Part shown: one piece after another, positions 22,649 to 34,411 of the stretch
How the letters are laid out: each line of letters starts with the position of its first letter
Position numbering within the stretch: position 1 is the stretch's first letter
DNA from: Plumapathes pennacea
Lineage: Eukaryota; Cnidaria; Anthozoa; Antipatharia; Myriopathidae
Direction of reading: 5' to 3'
DNA length: 64,000 nucleotides
Assembly: GCA_964036295.1 (NCBI GenBank)
Contig: OZ038465.1
Coordinates: 16,886,167 to 16,950,166, forward strand
The notes under the pieces: model-generated
The model's input: the letters and a program-made list of their open reading frames with translations, nothing else
The model's database searches: none
Told to the model about the DNA's origin: nothing
Made by a program: the position numbers and the translations under genes

Positions 22649-24083
22649 ATGGAGAAGAAGATGTCTGTACTGGCGGGGAAGCTCAAAACCTAGAACTTCA
22701 CCCTGAACAAAACCGAGGAGATAATCAGCAAACATAACCGTGAAGCCTCAGAGAAACAAGAGACGTCTATCCTGACCAAGATTAGAGCCGTGAACAGTAC
22801 CAAAGATGAGACTGAAGAACTGAAGTTTATCAACGGGGAGACGGACGAGCAAGTCCAACAGTGGGGAAATGACATAGAGGCCGTGATTGCCAACGCTGAC
22901 GAGAAGGTTCGCATCATTCGCCAGCATGTCAAACAAATAGAGGACGCCGAGCAAGCAGCAGAAAAAACCCAAGCCAGGAAGGAGCAGCTCGCCTTCGAAA
23001 AGAACCAGCACGAATTGCAACTGGCTCGCGAAGAAGAAGATCGACAGCGTCAACTCCAATTCGAGCGCGAGCTACTAGAGCAGAAACTCCAGTACCAAAA
23101 GGATTTGGAGGCAGCGTTACCTGACGGAGTCCCTGACAACACCGCAAATCAGGGAGCGGCCGCAAAATTACCGAAGCTCTCAATAACACGATTCAACGGG
23201 ACGTACGAAGCATGGCTACCCTTTTGGGGGAAATTCACGACGGAAATCGACGGGTCGGGCTTGGCCGCAGTTACCAAATTTGCCTATTTGAAGGAATTGC
23301 TCGAGCCGAACGTTCGACTAGAAATCGAAGGCCTACCATTCACTAAAGAGGGTTACGAAAGTGCCAAAGCGATCCTGGAGGCGGAATACGGCCAGACTGA
23401 GGAAATAGTCAACGCTTAAAGACAAAACATAGCCAATCTTCCAGTCATCACAGGGTCCAACCCAAGAAAAGTACAAGAGTATTACAAAAAACTATCGTAC
23501 AACGTTCAGAGTCTTGAGACGGTGGGGAAACTTAATCAAGTCACTGGTAACGTGAGATCGGTCCTCGACAAACTGAAAGGAATCAAGTCCGAACTTGTCC
23601 GTGGACAGGATGGGTGGCAGAGCTGGGATTTTCATAAACTGTTAAGCGCTCTAAAACGTTGGAAGGACATAAACCCTATCGAGATGTATGAGAACCCGGA
23701 AAAGCCCACTCCTCAAAAACGCCACGAAGGGCGAACCCGGTTGTTCAATGCGGTCGACAATGAAAGCCTGAAACGTGGGTGTGCCTACTGTGACGAGGGA
23801 CACGCTTCGACTGATTGCACGCACGTGACCACAGTAGATGTGAGGAAAAGATTGTTGGCCCAAAACAAGCTTTCCTTCAATTGCACCGGGGCAAAACACC
23901 GTGCAGCTGACTGCAAGAGCGAGAAGAGATGCCTGAAGTGCGGATCACGACATCACACTTCAATTTGCACCTCCACAGCACACGTAATGACAGCCAGAAA
24001 AGTGGGAAAGGGCGCTGTCGTGTATCCAGTGGTCGTGGTGGAAGTGGAAGGCGTGAAATGCCGGGCCCTACTCGACACGGGGG
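22649..24083 (+). pseudogene. BEL/Pao gag and protease start, copy 2 (left piece)
   Basis: The ATG at 22649 begins MEKKMSVLAGKLKT and is followed by TAG at 22691, shared with copy 3 but absent from copy 4. The main open part (22790-23419) encodes a long charged coiled coil (QEWGND-like start through QLQFERELLEQKLQYQ) and a DUF1759-like gag domain (PKLSITRFNGTYEAWLPFW). It is closed by TAA at 23417, an in-frame stop common to all copies. The second open part (23522 onward) carries Cys/His knuckles (CAYCDEGHASTDC, CLKCGSRHH) and the protease LLDTG, which is broken by the inserted 90-bp-repeat element. Confidence 0.85.
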
Positions 24084-25529
24084 GCATAGAACCGGGCCTA
24101 AATTCTTCTAAATTCATATTTTAAAAACTGGATTGAGTCAGGTTATATACCGCCTGAAATCACGGAATGAATCAATGAGGCCTTGAAAAGGTCCTAAATT
24201 CGTCATATTTTCAAACCTGGAATAGATCAGGTTATATACTACCTGAAATCACGGAATGAATAGATCAGGCCATAGGAACTGTTCTAAAGTTATCAAATTT
24301 TGAAAACTGGAATGCGTCAGGTTATATACTGCCTGAAATCACGGAATGAATCGATCAGGCCATAGAAACGGTCCTAAATTCGTCATATTTTCAAACCTGG
24401 AATAGGTCAGGTTATATACTGCTAGAAATCACGGAATGAATCGATAAGGCCATAGGAACGGTTCTAAACTTCTCAAATTTTAAAAACTGGAATGCGTCAG
24501 GTTATGTACTGCTAGAAATCACGGAATGAATCGATCAGGCCATAGGAACGGTTCTAAAGTTATCAAATTTTGAAAACTGGATTGCGTCAGGTTACATAAA
24601 TTGATCGATAAAATGAATCGATCAGGACATAGAACAGGGCCTAAATTGATCAGATTTTGAAACCTGGAATGAGTCAGATTATATACTGCTCAAAATCACG
24701 GAATAGATCGATAAGGGCATAGAACCGGGCCTAAATTCGTCATATTTTGAAAACTGGAATGCGTCAGGTTATGTATTGCCAGAAATCACGGAATGAATCA
24801 ATCAGGACATAGAACCGGGCCTAAATTCATCAGATTTTAAAAACTGGAACGAGTCAAGTTATATATTGCTCGAAATCACGGAATGAATCAGTGATGTCAT
24901 GAAACCGGGCCTAAATCTTCAACTGTTTTTGAAAACTGGAATTGGGTCTGGTTATATACTGCTCGAAATCACGGATTTATAGAACAGGGCCTAAATTCGT
25001 CTTATTTTGAAAACTGGAATGGGCCAGCTTATATACTGCTTGAAATCACGGAATGAATCGGTCAGGCCATAGAAACGGTTCTAAACTTATAAAATTTTGA
25101 AAACTGGAATGCGTCAGGTTATATACTGCTTGAAATCACGGAATGAATCGATCAGGACATAGAAGGTTCAGGCAGATTATATACTGCTCAATTTCCATTA
25201 TATACTGCTCAATATAACCAGACCCAATTGCAGTTTTCAAAAACAGTTGAAGATTTAGGCCCCGTTTTATGACATCATTGATTCATTCCGTGATTTCGAG
25301 CAGTATATAACCTGACTCATTCCAGTTTCTAAAATCTGATGAATTTAGGCCCGGTTCTATGTCCGGATCGATTCATTCGATGATTTCAGGCAGTACATAA
25401 CCTGACGCATTCCAGTTTTCAAAATATGACAAATTTAGGCCCGGTTCTATGCCTTTATCGATCTATTCCGTGATTTTGAGCAGTATATAATCTGACTCAT
25501 TCCAGGTTTCAAAATCTGATCAATTTAGG
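24084..25529. mobile_element. Foldback-type insertion built from ~90-bp repeats
   Basis: About 12 direct copies of a ~90-bp unit fill 24084-25190, with landmarks AAATCACGGAATGAAT, CAGGTTATATACTGC and GGCCTAAATT (e.g. 24157, 24248, 24338, 24428). The unit then appears in reverse orientation (ATTCATTCCGTGATTT, GCAGTATATAACCTGA) from ~25200 to 25529. The outer ends are inversely matched (CCTAAATT...AATTTAGG). Direct repeats in one arm facing inverted copies in the other is the layout of foldback elements. There is no coding sequence. The flanking gag sequence 23906-24083 is repeated at 25530-25707. Confidence 0.8.
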
Positions 25530-25812
25530 GCTGACTGCAAGAGCGAGAAGAGATGCCTGAAGTGCGGATCACGACATCACACTTCAATTTGCACCTCCAC
25601 AGCACACCTAATGACAGCCAGAAAAGTGGGAAAGGGCGCTGTCGTGTATCCAGTGGTCGTGGTGGAAGTGGAAGGCGTGAAATGCCGGGCCCTACTCGAC
25701 ACGGGGGCCGGTAGTTCCTATGCCTCCGCCGCACTTCTGGACAAACTTCCCAAGTGGTCCAGCTCCCGAGAGATACGGGATCATTACGGGTATTGGGCCA
25801 CAGGCAAACTAG
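25530..25812 (+). pseudogene. BEL/Pao gag-protease fragment, copy 2 (right piece)
   Basis: Gag resumes here at CTGACTGCAAGAGCG, 178 bp upstream of where it was broken, so 23906-24083 is present twice. The piece runs through the Cys/His-rich segment and DTGAGSSYASAALL to the foldback boundary. Its variants (CACACCTAATG, GGGATCATTACGGG) match copy 4, whereas the left piece has CACACGTAATG as in copy 1. The two pieces therefore probably come from different block types. Confidence 0.85.
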
Positions 25813-26835
25813 AGGTCGCATTCTTAACATGAGTGATTTGATTATGTTAAGAATACGACCGGAGGCCGTATTCTTAAAGTGATTGAATCGATCATTTCCA
25901 GTATACGACCTCAACCATAATTTTCAGGGGGGTGAAATAGGATTTTGATCATTTTAGGAACACGACCGGTCGTTTTCTTAAAATGACTAAGTTTTTCAAT
26001 TTAGGTTTACGACCTGTCGTATTCTTAACATGAAAAACGTGCTCATTTCAGGAACACGACCGGTCGTTTTCTTAAAATTACAATCATGGCCAAAAGTGTT
26101 GGGACAATTCAAATCCCCCCCCCCCCCTCCCCTCCCCTCCCCTCCCCAAATAAATATTGCTCCAACTCACACCAACATTGATTCAGGGGGAGGGGGGCAC
26201 CATAGCTACCTCTAGTGTTAATGATTTTGTTTCAGTACAAAATACATAGCCTTGGGCTAAAGCAGTAGGTCGTAAATTCATATTCAGTCAGCATCGTCCC
26301 AACTAATTTTGGCCATTATTGTAGGTTTTTCATAGGTTTACGACCGGTCGCATTCTTGCAAAAATGTATATGCTTTTAACTATTATTCTTTACGCAAGAA
26401 AGCATAAGCACAAGCGCAAGCACGAGAGTCCTTATTTCACAGTAAAAACAGGCTCGACGCAAGCGCAAGCACAAGGATCAAAATATGTTTATGTTTAAGA
26501 TAAATTCTATGGCCGATCTTCCACAGTACAAACCGCTTTGTTAATTTTTTAGAAAGTATTTATCATCGTAGTGTTGTAGGAAAGTTGGGTAATCCGTATC
26601 TCCCACTCAGTGGTTATTATTTGCATATAGTATTCGTTCCTACCTTCCTTATACCCCATCCTCACCAACACGCTAGTTTGTTTGGCTCTTTATTTCTGTT
26701 AATTTTTGTTTTTGTTTGGTTTCTTGTTAGGCTGCTTTACACGAACGACTCAAGCAAAAGTATAAGCGCAAGCATAAGCTTAGCGCATAGAGAATGACAG
26801 TGGCGACATATTAAGCATAAGGATCAAACACGTCC
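25813..26835 (+). repeat. Foldback half-arm, type B, copy 2
   Basis: Homologous to 422-1562, but with one fewer ~80-bp CGACCGGTCG subrepeat and an extra AAAAACAGG before the CTCGACGC motif, features shared with the copy at 48198. A deletion removes part of the sequence after TTTCTTGTTA near 26729. It ends at CGTCC and passes directly into satellite array 2. The C-rich tract is at 26115-26147. Confidence 0.8.
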
Positions 26836-29386
26836 CCCACCTAGGTGGAAACGTACCTTCTCTTAGTTCGAATCCCGTTTCAGCATGTAGTTTTTCAGTT
26901 CAATAAACTTTTCACCTGCTTGATGCGCTGTGTACCTGCGAACAGTAGTATTCACTGTTATTTTTTTTTTTTTTTTCATTTTTAAACTATCATTTTGCCT
27001 CCATACGTACCTCTTTAACATAATATTTTAAAACCGCCGGAGGCGAAAATCTAGTAGTAAATGTTTTCTGATAAATCTCGGCGTAATTATGGGACCCTTA
27101 TTTCGGACGAACAAACAACATTGCCAGTGCATCCATTCCAACACTCAGTTTAACAAATATACCTAAATTTTACAGCACGTACAAGCATCAATGTTATTTA
27201 AAACACAAATATATTCCGAAATGAACGTTATATAGTAAACATGCGCACTACGGAGGCAATGTGGATCCCATAATTGCGCCAAGCAAATTCACGCTACATT
27301 AACTACTAGTTTTTCGCCTTCGGCGGTTTTAAAACATTATATTGAAACGTGATACATGGAGGAAAAATAATAGCAAGGCACAAGTTTGAGAACATTAATG
27401 CAACTTTCTTTCGTCCAGCCTTTCTTATAACCATATGAGATTCACACCAAATGAAGGGTACTTTGACCTTGATTTTTTAATAAACAGAATCCCCCACCTT
27501 TGACCCCACCCCACCTAGGGGAAACGCACCTTTCCTTAGTTCGAATCCCGTTCCAGCATGTAGTTTCTTCAGTTCATTCCAATAAACTTTTCACCTGCTT
27601 GATGCGCTGTGTACCTGCGAACAGTAGTATTCACTGTTATTATTTTTTTTTTTTTTTTCATCTTTAAACTATCATTTTGTCTCCATACGTACCTCTTTAA
27701 TATAATATTTAAAAACCGCCGGAGGCGAAAATCTAGTAGTAAATGTTTTCTCATAAACCTCGGCGTAATTATGGGACCCTTATTTCGGACTAACAAACAA
27801 CATTGCCAGTGCATCCATTCCAACACTCAGTTTAACAAATATACCTAAATTTTACAACACGTACAAGCATCAATGTTATTTATAACACGAATATATTCCG
27901 AAATGAACGTTATATAGTAAACATGCGCACTACGGAGGCAATGTGGATCCCATAATTGCGCCAAGCAAATTCACGCTACATTAACTACTAGTTTTTCGCC
28001 TTCGGCGGTTTTAAAATATTATATTGAAACGTGATACATGGAGGAAAAATGATAGGAAGGCACAAGTTTCAGAACATTAATACAACTTTCTTTCGTCCAG
28101 CCTTTCTTATAACCAAGTGAGATTCACACCAAATGAAGGGTACTAGTTTGACCTTGATTGTTTAATAAAAAGAATCCTCCACCCTAGAACCCACCCCACC
28201 TTGGGGAAACGTACCTTCTCTTAGTTCGAATCCCGTTCCAGCATGTAGTTTTTTCAGTTCAATAAACTTTTCACCTGCTTGATGCGCTGTCTACCTGCGA
28301 ACAGTAGTATTCACTGTTAATATATATATATATTTTTTCATTTTTAAACTATCATTCTGCCTCCATGCGCACCTCTTTAATATAATATTTTAAAACCACC
28401 GGAGGCGAAAATCTAGTAGTAAATGTTTTCTGATAAACCTTGGCGTAATTATGGGACCCCACCCTAGACCCCACCCCACCTAGGGGAAACGTACCTTCTC
28501 TTAGTTCGAATCTCGTTCCAGCATGTAGTTTTATCAGTTCAATAAACTTTTCACCTGCTTGATGCGCTGTGTACCTGCGAACAGTAGTATTCACTGTTAA
28601 TATATATATATATATTTTTTTTCATTTTTAAACTATCATTTTGTCTCCATACGTACTTCTTTAAAATAATATTTTAAAACCGCCGGAGGCGAAAATCTAG
28701 TAGTAAATGTTTTCTCATAAACCTCGGCGTAATTATGGGACCCTTATTTCGGACGAACAAATAACATTGCCAGTGCATCCATTCCAACACTCAGTTTAAC
28801 AAATATACCTAAATTTTACAGCACGTACAAGCATCAATGTTATTTAAAACACAAATATATTCCGAAATGAACGTTATAAAGTAAACATGCGCACTACGGA
28901 GGCAATGTGGATCCCATAATTGCGCCAAGCAAATTCACGCTACATTAACTACTAGTTTTTCGCCTTCGGCGGTTTTAAAATATTATATTGAAACGTGATA
29001 CATGGAGGAAAAATCATAGCAAGGCACAAGTTTGAGAACATTAATGCAACTTTCTTTCGTCCAGCCTTTCTTATAACCAAGTGAGATTCACAGCAAATGA
29101 AGGGTACTTTGACCTTGATTGTTTAATAAAAAGAATCCCCCACCCTAGACCCCACCCCACCTAGGAGAATTGTACCTTCTCTTAGTTCGAATCCCGTTCC
29201 AGCATGTAGTTTTTTCAGTTCAATAAACTTTTCACCTGCTTGATGCGCTGTGTACCTGCGAACAGTAGTATTTATTGTTGATATATATATTTTTCATTTT
29301 TAAACTATCATTTTGCCTCCATACGTACCTCTTTAATATAATATTTTAAAACCGCCGGAGGCAAAAATCTAGTAGTAAATGTTTTC
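26836..29386 (+). repeat. Satellite array 2: ~4 monomers
   Basis: Same ~670-bp monomer as array 1, about 3.8 units. The unit at ~28160-28460 is internally deleted, jumping from the GGGACCC of one monomer to the CCACCCTAGACCCC of the next and losing the spacer. In later units the T-tract is replaced by (TA)n, e.g. 28319-28332 and 28599-28613. The array ends at AAATGTTTTC, followed by the ACTCCC-dyad spacer, the same right edge as array 3. Confidence 0.93.
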
Positions 29387-29580
29387 ACTCCCACTTTTTA
29401 ACTCCCTCATGAGAATAAAAATTAACTCCCTAAATAGGAGTTGATATCACCCCTGTTTTGGAGTTAAAACAAATGAAGGGAGTTAGAAAGTGGGAGTGAA
29501 AACTGCTCTAAAAAAGGAGTCGTTCTGTACTTTTTTTTAACTCCCTTTTTGGAGTTAAAGTAACTCCCTGAAAATAACAG
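29387..29580. other. Intron-like spacer with ACTCC/GGAGT dyads, copy 2
   Basis: An inverted repeat pairs TTTTCACTCCCAC...AACTCCCT near 29382 with AGGGAGTTAG...GTGGGAGTGAAAA near 29478-29503. Further AACTCC and GGAGTTA motifs follow. It ends in AAAATAACAG, a plausible splice acceptor, and the pseudogene reading CGQEQELWAHVRKE starts exactly after it. It therefore looks like the end of an intron, or a hairpin element within one. The copy at 43193-43386 is nearly identical. Confidence 0.55.
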
Positions 29581-31833
29581 TGCGGTCAAGAACAGGAGCT
29601 CTGGGCTCATGTCCGCAAGGAGGTGAGACTAGAATCAGCTGGTGAAAGTGCGTCCAGACGCAAAAGCTTTAATCCCTCCTCTGGCGTCACTGAACCTCTC
29701 GTTGAGGCATACAACCAAGCTGAATCGTTGCAAACAAAGCAACAAATTCTCTCGGTCTTCGCCAACGATTTCAGTCGGGTAGAACTAATAAATTTAATTC
29801 CAACACTATCCAAATCGCGGATAGATCAAGCACGACAGCACGCTACTAAGGCAGGTAAAGGACAGGCCGTCCAACCAGACCCTATATTCCGTACGAGAAT
29901 TTCAAGGGCACAAGTGGAACATTTCATCGACTACATTTCTCGGCCAGAAATGGTGCAAGATGTCGCATTTGGCACAAAAGCCTAAAGCTTGACTCGGGCG
30001 ATAGCATCATTATTCCAGCTGTGGTGAGAACGATGATTCCATCTAGAATAATCGAGCAGTACCAGAGCTACTATGAGCAGCAGAATTTCGAGCCAGCAGC
30101 ACAGCGATCTTTGAATGATCGAGGTTTGTGTTGCTTCAGTTCAGAAGTCCTTGCAAGGCCTCCACAATACCACAGCAGAGGAACTGAGGCCATCGACCGC
30201 CTGAAAGACATAGTAAGCACCCTCAGCAGCCATGGATCGGAGGAAGGGTGTGTGAAATCTGTGCAGCAGAGACAATAGATAACTCAAGACAGAGTTCAAG
30301 AGCCATGTTAGCAGAGAAGAAAGCTGCGCCGACCATTGCGTCACCTATGCGATGAGTGATCCCGGCAGCCAACAGTTCCGAAGTAGATGCCAGCATGCAC
30401 ATGATATCCAGTGCAGTACCTGCTTGTCACTAGAGAAAATCTTGGTCGAAACTGTTAATAAGATCAATCACATCTCTATGTCGGAGGATGAAAGGTCAAG
30501 GATGAAGCACGAATGCATGCAAAACATCGAGTTGATCAAGGCATGGAAAACACAACTATTGCGCACAGTGAACCAAGAGGTGGCAAAGCAAGACGCATTG
30601 GCGACCACTGACCTGGACACCTGTCTAATAATGATGGACTGGACGATGAAGTACCTGCCCCAGAACTACCGAGAGCGCATGAGTGATTTTTTTGGGAAGA
30701 GAGCTGGAAGAAGCTGGCACGTTAGCGCGGTCATCACTAAGAGCCAAGGAAAGCTTAACGTGGAATGCTTTGTACATTTTGTTTGACACATGTACACAGA
30801 CCAGCTTCGCAATGGCTTCTGTGGTGTGTAGATTCCGGGGATCAGCTTGCTCAACAATTTTGCCTTCGAGCAGAATGGCGTCCGTGCTTGGCGTGGATAC
30901 GACATTGGCCCTGGGAAACTGCTGCAGTACAGCGAATTACAGGTTCAGCCACAAGGAGATACCGGCCTGCAAGTTCTTCATGACTTTGGTCTTCGAACCC
31001 GTGACCTGGGATCAATCAGCGACGCACGTCGGGCTACCAGAGCGGAAATTTTCTCCTGCGTCGAAAACACTTGTGTGCTGACCTTCAAAACGATGGCGGA
31101 GGCGGAAGCACCCATGGACACGGGAAAGCATGTGCAGCCATCAGAATGCGAGTCAGTTTATGACACTGCGAGTAGAAGATGGGCAGAGGGAGTGAACGAG
31201 ATGAACGTGATCAGTGGTCCAGCACTACGGATTGCAGTGGATGAAAGCCCTTCAACGTCGGCCGAGTGCAGCATACCTAAAGGATGGGCCCTCAAAACAA
31301 CTAAAAGAGCCCCGAGGATGGTGGAAAAGGTCAAGGCTCATCTTACCGAGAAGTTCCACACCGGAGCTGCAAGAGGACAAAAATCAGATCCAGTCCAAGT
31401 AGCGAAGGAGATGAAGTTTGCCAGAGACGCCAGAGGCACCCTGCTCTTTCAGCCAGAGGAGTGGCGGACTGCCCAGCAAATCAGCAGCTTCTTCTTCCGT
31501 TTGTCTGCACTTCAGCCACACAGAACGCCCGAAAGTGCCGATGAAGACGAAGCCGATGAAGAGGACTTGGTGGCAATGAAAACGGAGCACCACCTCCAAG
31601 AGCTACATCGAGCAGTATTTGACAATATTGAAAGCCCCAACCACCCGATCAAAGTAAACAGCATCAGCAAATTTGACCTGCTGGGATCTGGTAAGCTGAG
31701 CACATTGAAGCTTGTCCAGTTGCGAGATATCTGCTCGGAGTTAAATCTCCAGACGCCTGGTCCACGTTCTAGAAAGCGTACTTTCATCGATCCATTGGAG
31801 GCCTTTGCAAACACTTGTTCTTGTCGTGAATAA
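29581..31833 (+). pseudogene. C2H2/GWALK-family pseudogene, copy 2 (most complete)
   Basis: The reading opens after a splice-acceptor-like AACAG with CGQEQELWAHVRKE and runs to TAA near 29983. It resumes in another frame (LDSGDSIIIPAVVRTMIPSRI) and stops again near 30276, where ~10 bp are missing relative to copy 3. It continues in 30352-30786 (SDPGSQQFRSRCQHAH, DWTMKYLPQNYRERMSDFF). A central segment is lost at ~30786-30846 and the tail ORF 30847-31833 (328 codons) follows. The tail has a degenerate finger with one His replaced by Pro, the PKGWALKTTKR motif and QQISSFFFRL. The family is recalled as a large uncharacterised cnidarian protein. The frameshift near 29983 and the central deletion are shared with the other copies. 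Confidence 0.75.
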
Positions 31834-32548
31834 AAAGTATCGTATAGACAAGTGAATTTTAATTTTTAGTTTAAGCTTACACACGCAGGTACAAATTTAT
31901 CGTTTTTATATAGTTATCCGTCGTTTGTCAAGTGCAATTGCTTTGTTTCTACAACGGCGGCTGATTTCATGCATAAGGATACAAAACGCTTTAATCATAG
32001 TACAATTGTTCCCACTGATATCGTTGACTGCCGTTCGTGAGGGCTATAAACGCGGAATGTATTATGCAATTTGATTTTGAAATGTCGGGCGTCGAAGCTT
32101 TCTCACCACATGCAACGATACTTTATTTATCAAAAGCATGTTTCACACACACGAGAAGCCCAGTTAAACAAGCGTAAGCGTGACACGAAACGTGGGCGTG
32201 AGCGTGGCATCATACACGGATCAATTTCCAAGATATTTTGAGTATTTACATCAAATAAAAAGACCCACAAAGCCCTTGATTTGCCAAAATGAAATTTGAC
32301 TACTGCATTTATTCAATGAAGTGTCTTCTGGAGTGGCTTTTATGGAGAACGGAGCGGCTTTTGTGGCACTTGCATTGTAAGAGAAATTTGGCGGGAAAAC
32401 TATTTTGAGTATTTAGACCGAAGAATGACATTAACAGCCGTTCATTTGCCAAAAATAGTAATATAGTTGCGAATACTGTATTTGTGCAATAAAATGTCTT
32501 TTGGAGTAGTTTTACGGGGAACCGACCGATTTTGTGGTACAGTATAAT
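31834..32548. other. Noncoding stretch, copy 2
   Basis: Homologous to 21619-22326. No coding region is seen. It contains the AAGCGTAAGCGTGAC motif, the tandem duplication 32235-32401 / 32402-32548, and TTTGGCGGGAAA at 32387-32398. It ends at ATAAT before the BEL LTR. Confidence 0.7.
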
Positions 32549-32772
32549 TGTCGGAAACTGACTTGTAGTTGATTTTAATCACGGAAAGATTAGTGAGTGA
32601 AACGAGATACAGTCTTAAGTGGGATTAATTTGGGTAAGTGATAGGAGTGAATTGAGCCTTTGTATGAGGGAGCGGGATGAACTTCCTTTGGGAGTGATTG
32701 TGCGAAAACGAATAAAGCTTGATTTGGAACTTGTGATTCTGTGTTGCAACAAACGGGGAGGCAATTTGCGAC
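32549..32772 (+). repeat. BEL/Pao 5' LTR, copy 3
   Basis: 224 bp, TGTCGGAAACTG...TTTGCGAC, with the same 86-bp internal deletion and ATAAT left flank as copies 2 and 4. The primer site follows as TGGCATCTCCGACAGGGA. Confidence 0.88.
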
Positions 32773-32870
32773 ATATTGGCATCTCCGACAGGGAACCAAA
32801 CGCAGCTCAAACGCAGAGCAAAACAAGCCAGCAAGTGAAAGTCAATCGTTCCGCTTAGCGAAGCAACAAC

Positions 32871-34411
32871 ATGGAGAAGAAGATGTCTGTACTGGCGGGG
32901 AAGCTCAAAACCTAGAACTTCACCCTGAACAAAACCGAGGAGATAATCAGCAAACATAACCGTAAAGCCTTAGAGAAACAAGAGACGTCTATACTGACCA
33001 AGATTAGAGCCGTGAACAGTACCAAAGATGAGACTGAAGAACTGAAGTTTATCAACGGGGAGACGGACGGGCAAGTCCAAGAGTGGGGAAATGACATAGA
33101 GGCCGTGATTGCCAACGCTGACGAGAAGGTTCGCATCATTCGCCAGCATGTCAAACAAATAGAGGACGCCGAGCAAGCAGCAGAAAAAACCCAAGCCAGG
33201 AAGGAGCAGCTCGCCTTCGAAAAGAACCAGCACGAATTGCAACTGGCTCGCAAAGAAGAAGATCGACAGCGTCAACTCCAATTCGAGCGCGAACTACTAG
33301 AGCAGAAACTCCAGTACCAAAAGGATTTGGAGGCAGCGTTACCTGATGGAGTCCCTGACAACACCGCAAATCAGGGAGCGGCCGCAAAATTACCGAAGCT
33401 CTCAATAACACGATTCAACGGGACGTACGAAGCATGGCTACCCTTTTGGGGGAAATTTACGACGGAAATCGACGGGTCGGGCTTGGCCGCAGTTACCAAA
33501 TTTGCCTATTTGAAGGAATTGCTCGAGCCGAACGTTCGACTAGAAATCGAAGGCCTACCATTCACTAAAGAGGGTTACGAAAGTGCCAAAGCGATCCTGG
33601 AGGCGGAATACGGCCAGACTGAGGAAATAGTCAACGCTTAAAGACAAAACATAGCCAATCTTCCAGTCATCACAGGGTCCAACCCAAGAAAAAGTACAAG
33701 AGTATTACAAAAAACTATCGTACAACGTTCAGAGTCTTGAGACGGTGGGGAAACTTAATCAAGTCACGGTAACGTGAGATCGGTCCTCGACAAACTGAAA
33801 GGAATCAAGTCCGAACTTGTCCGCGGACAGGATGGGTGGCAGAGCTGGGATTTTCATAAACTGTTAAGCGCTCTAAAACGTTGGAAGGACATAAACCCTA
33901 TCGAGATGTATGAGAACCCGGAAAAGCCCACTCCTCAAAAACGCCACGAAGGGCGAACCCGGTTGTTCAATGCGGTCGACAATGAAAGCCTGAAACGTGG
34001 GTGTGCCTACTGTGACGAGGGACACGCTTCGACTGATTGCACGCGCGTGACCACAGTAGATGTGAGGAAAAGAATGTTGGCCCAAAACAAGCTTTCCTTC
34101 AATTGCACCGGGGCAAAACACCGTGCAGCTGACTGCAAGAGCGAGAAGAGATGCCTGAAGTGCGGATCACGACATCACACTTCAATTTGCACCTCCACAG
34201 CACACCTAATGACAGCCAGAAAAGTGGGAAAGGGCGCTGTCGTGTATCCAGTGGTCGTGGTGGAAGTGGAAGGCGTGAAATGCCGGGCCCTACTCGACAC
34301 GGGGGCCGGTAGTTCCTATGCCTCCGCCGCACTTCTAGACAAACTTCCCAAGTGTTCCAGCTCCCGAGAGATACGGGTTCACTACGGGTATTGGGCCACA
34401 GGCAAACTAGA
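32871..34411 (+). pseudogene. BEL/Pao gag and protease start, copy 3
   Basis: Same domains as copy 2: coiled coil, DUF1759-like gag domain, Cys/His knuckles and the DTGA protease site. Lesions are TAG at 32913 (shared with copy 2), TAA at 33639 (shared with all), an extra A in the AAGAAAAAG run near 33690, and loss of two bases near GTCACGG (33765-33770), which shift the frame in the linker. Open parts are 33012-33641 and 33774-34430. A unique change gives PKCSSSREI instead of PKWSSSREI near the foldback junction. Confidence 0.85.

Noticed and set aside
22368..22735. Plus- and minus-strand frames over the BEL LTR and leader (e.g. MGLIWVSDRSELSLC)
   Set aside because: They lie in LTR/leader sequence and repeat only because the LTR is duplicated.
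22748..23189. Minus-strand frames opposite BEL gag (e.g. MELTLSIFFFASQLQFVLV)
   Set aside because: Shadows of the codon pattern of the charged coiled coil on the other strand.
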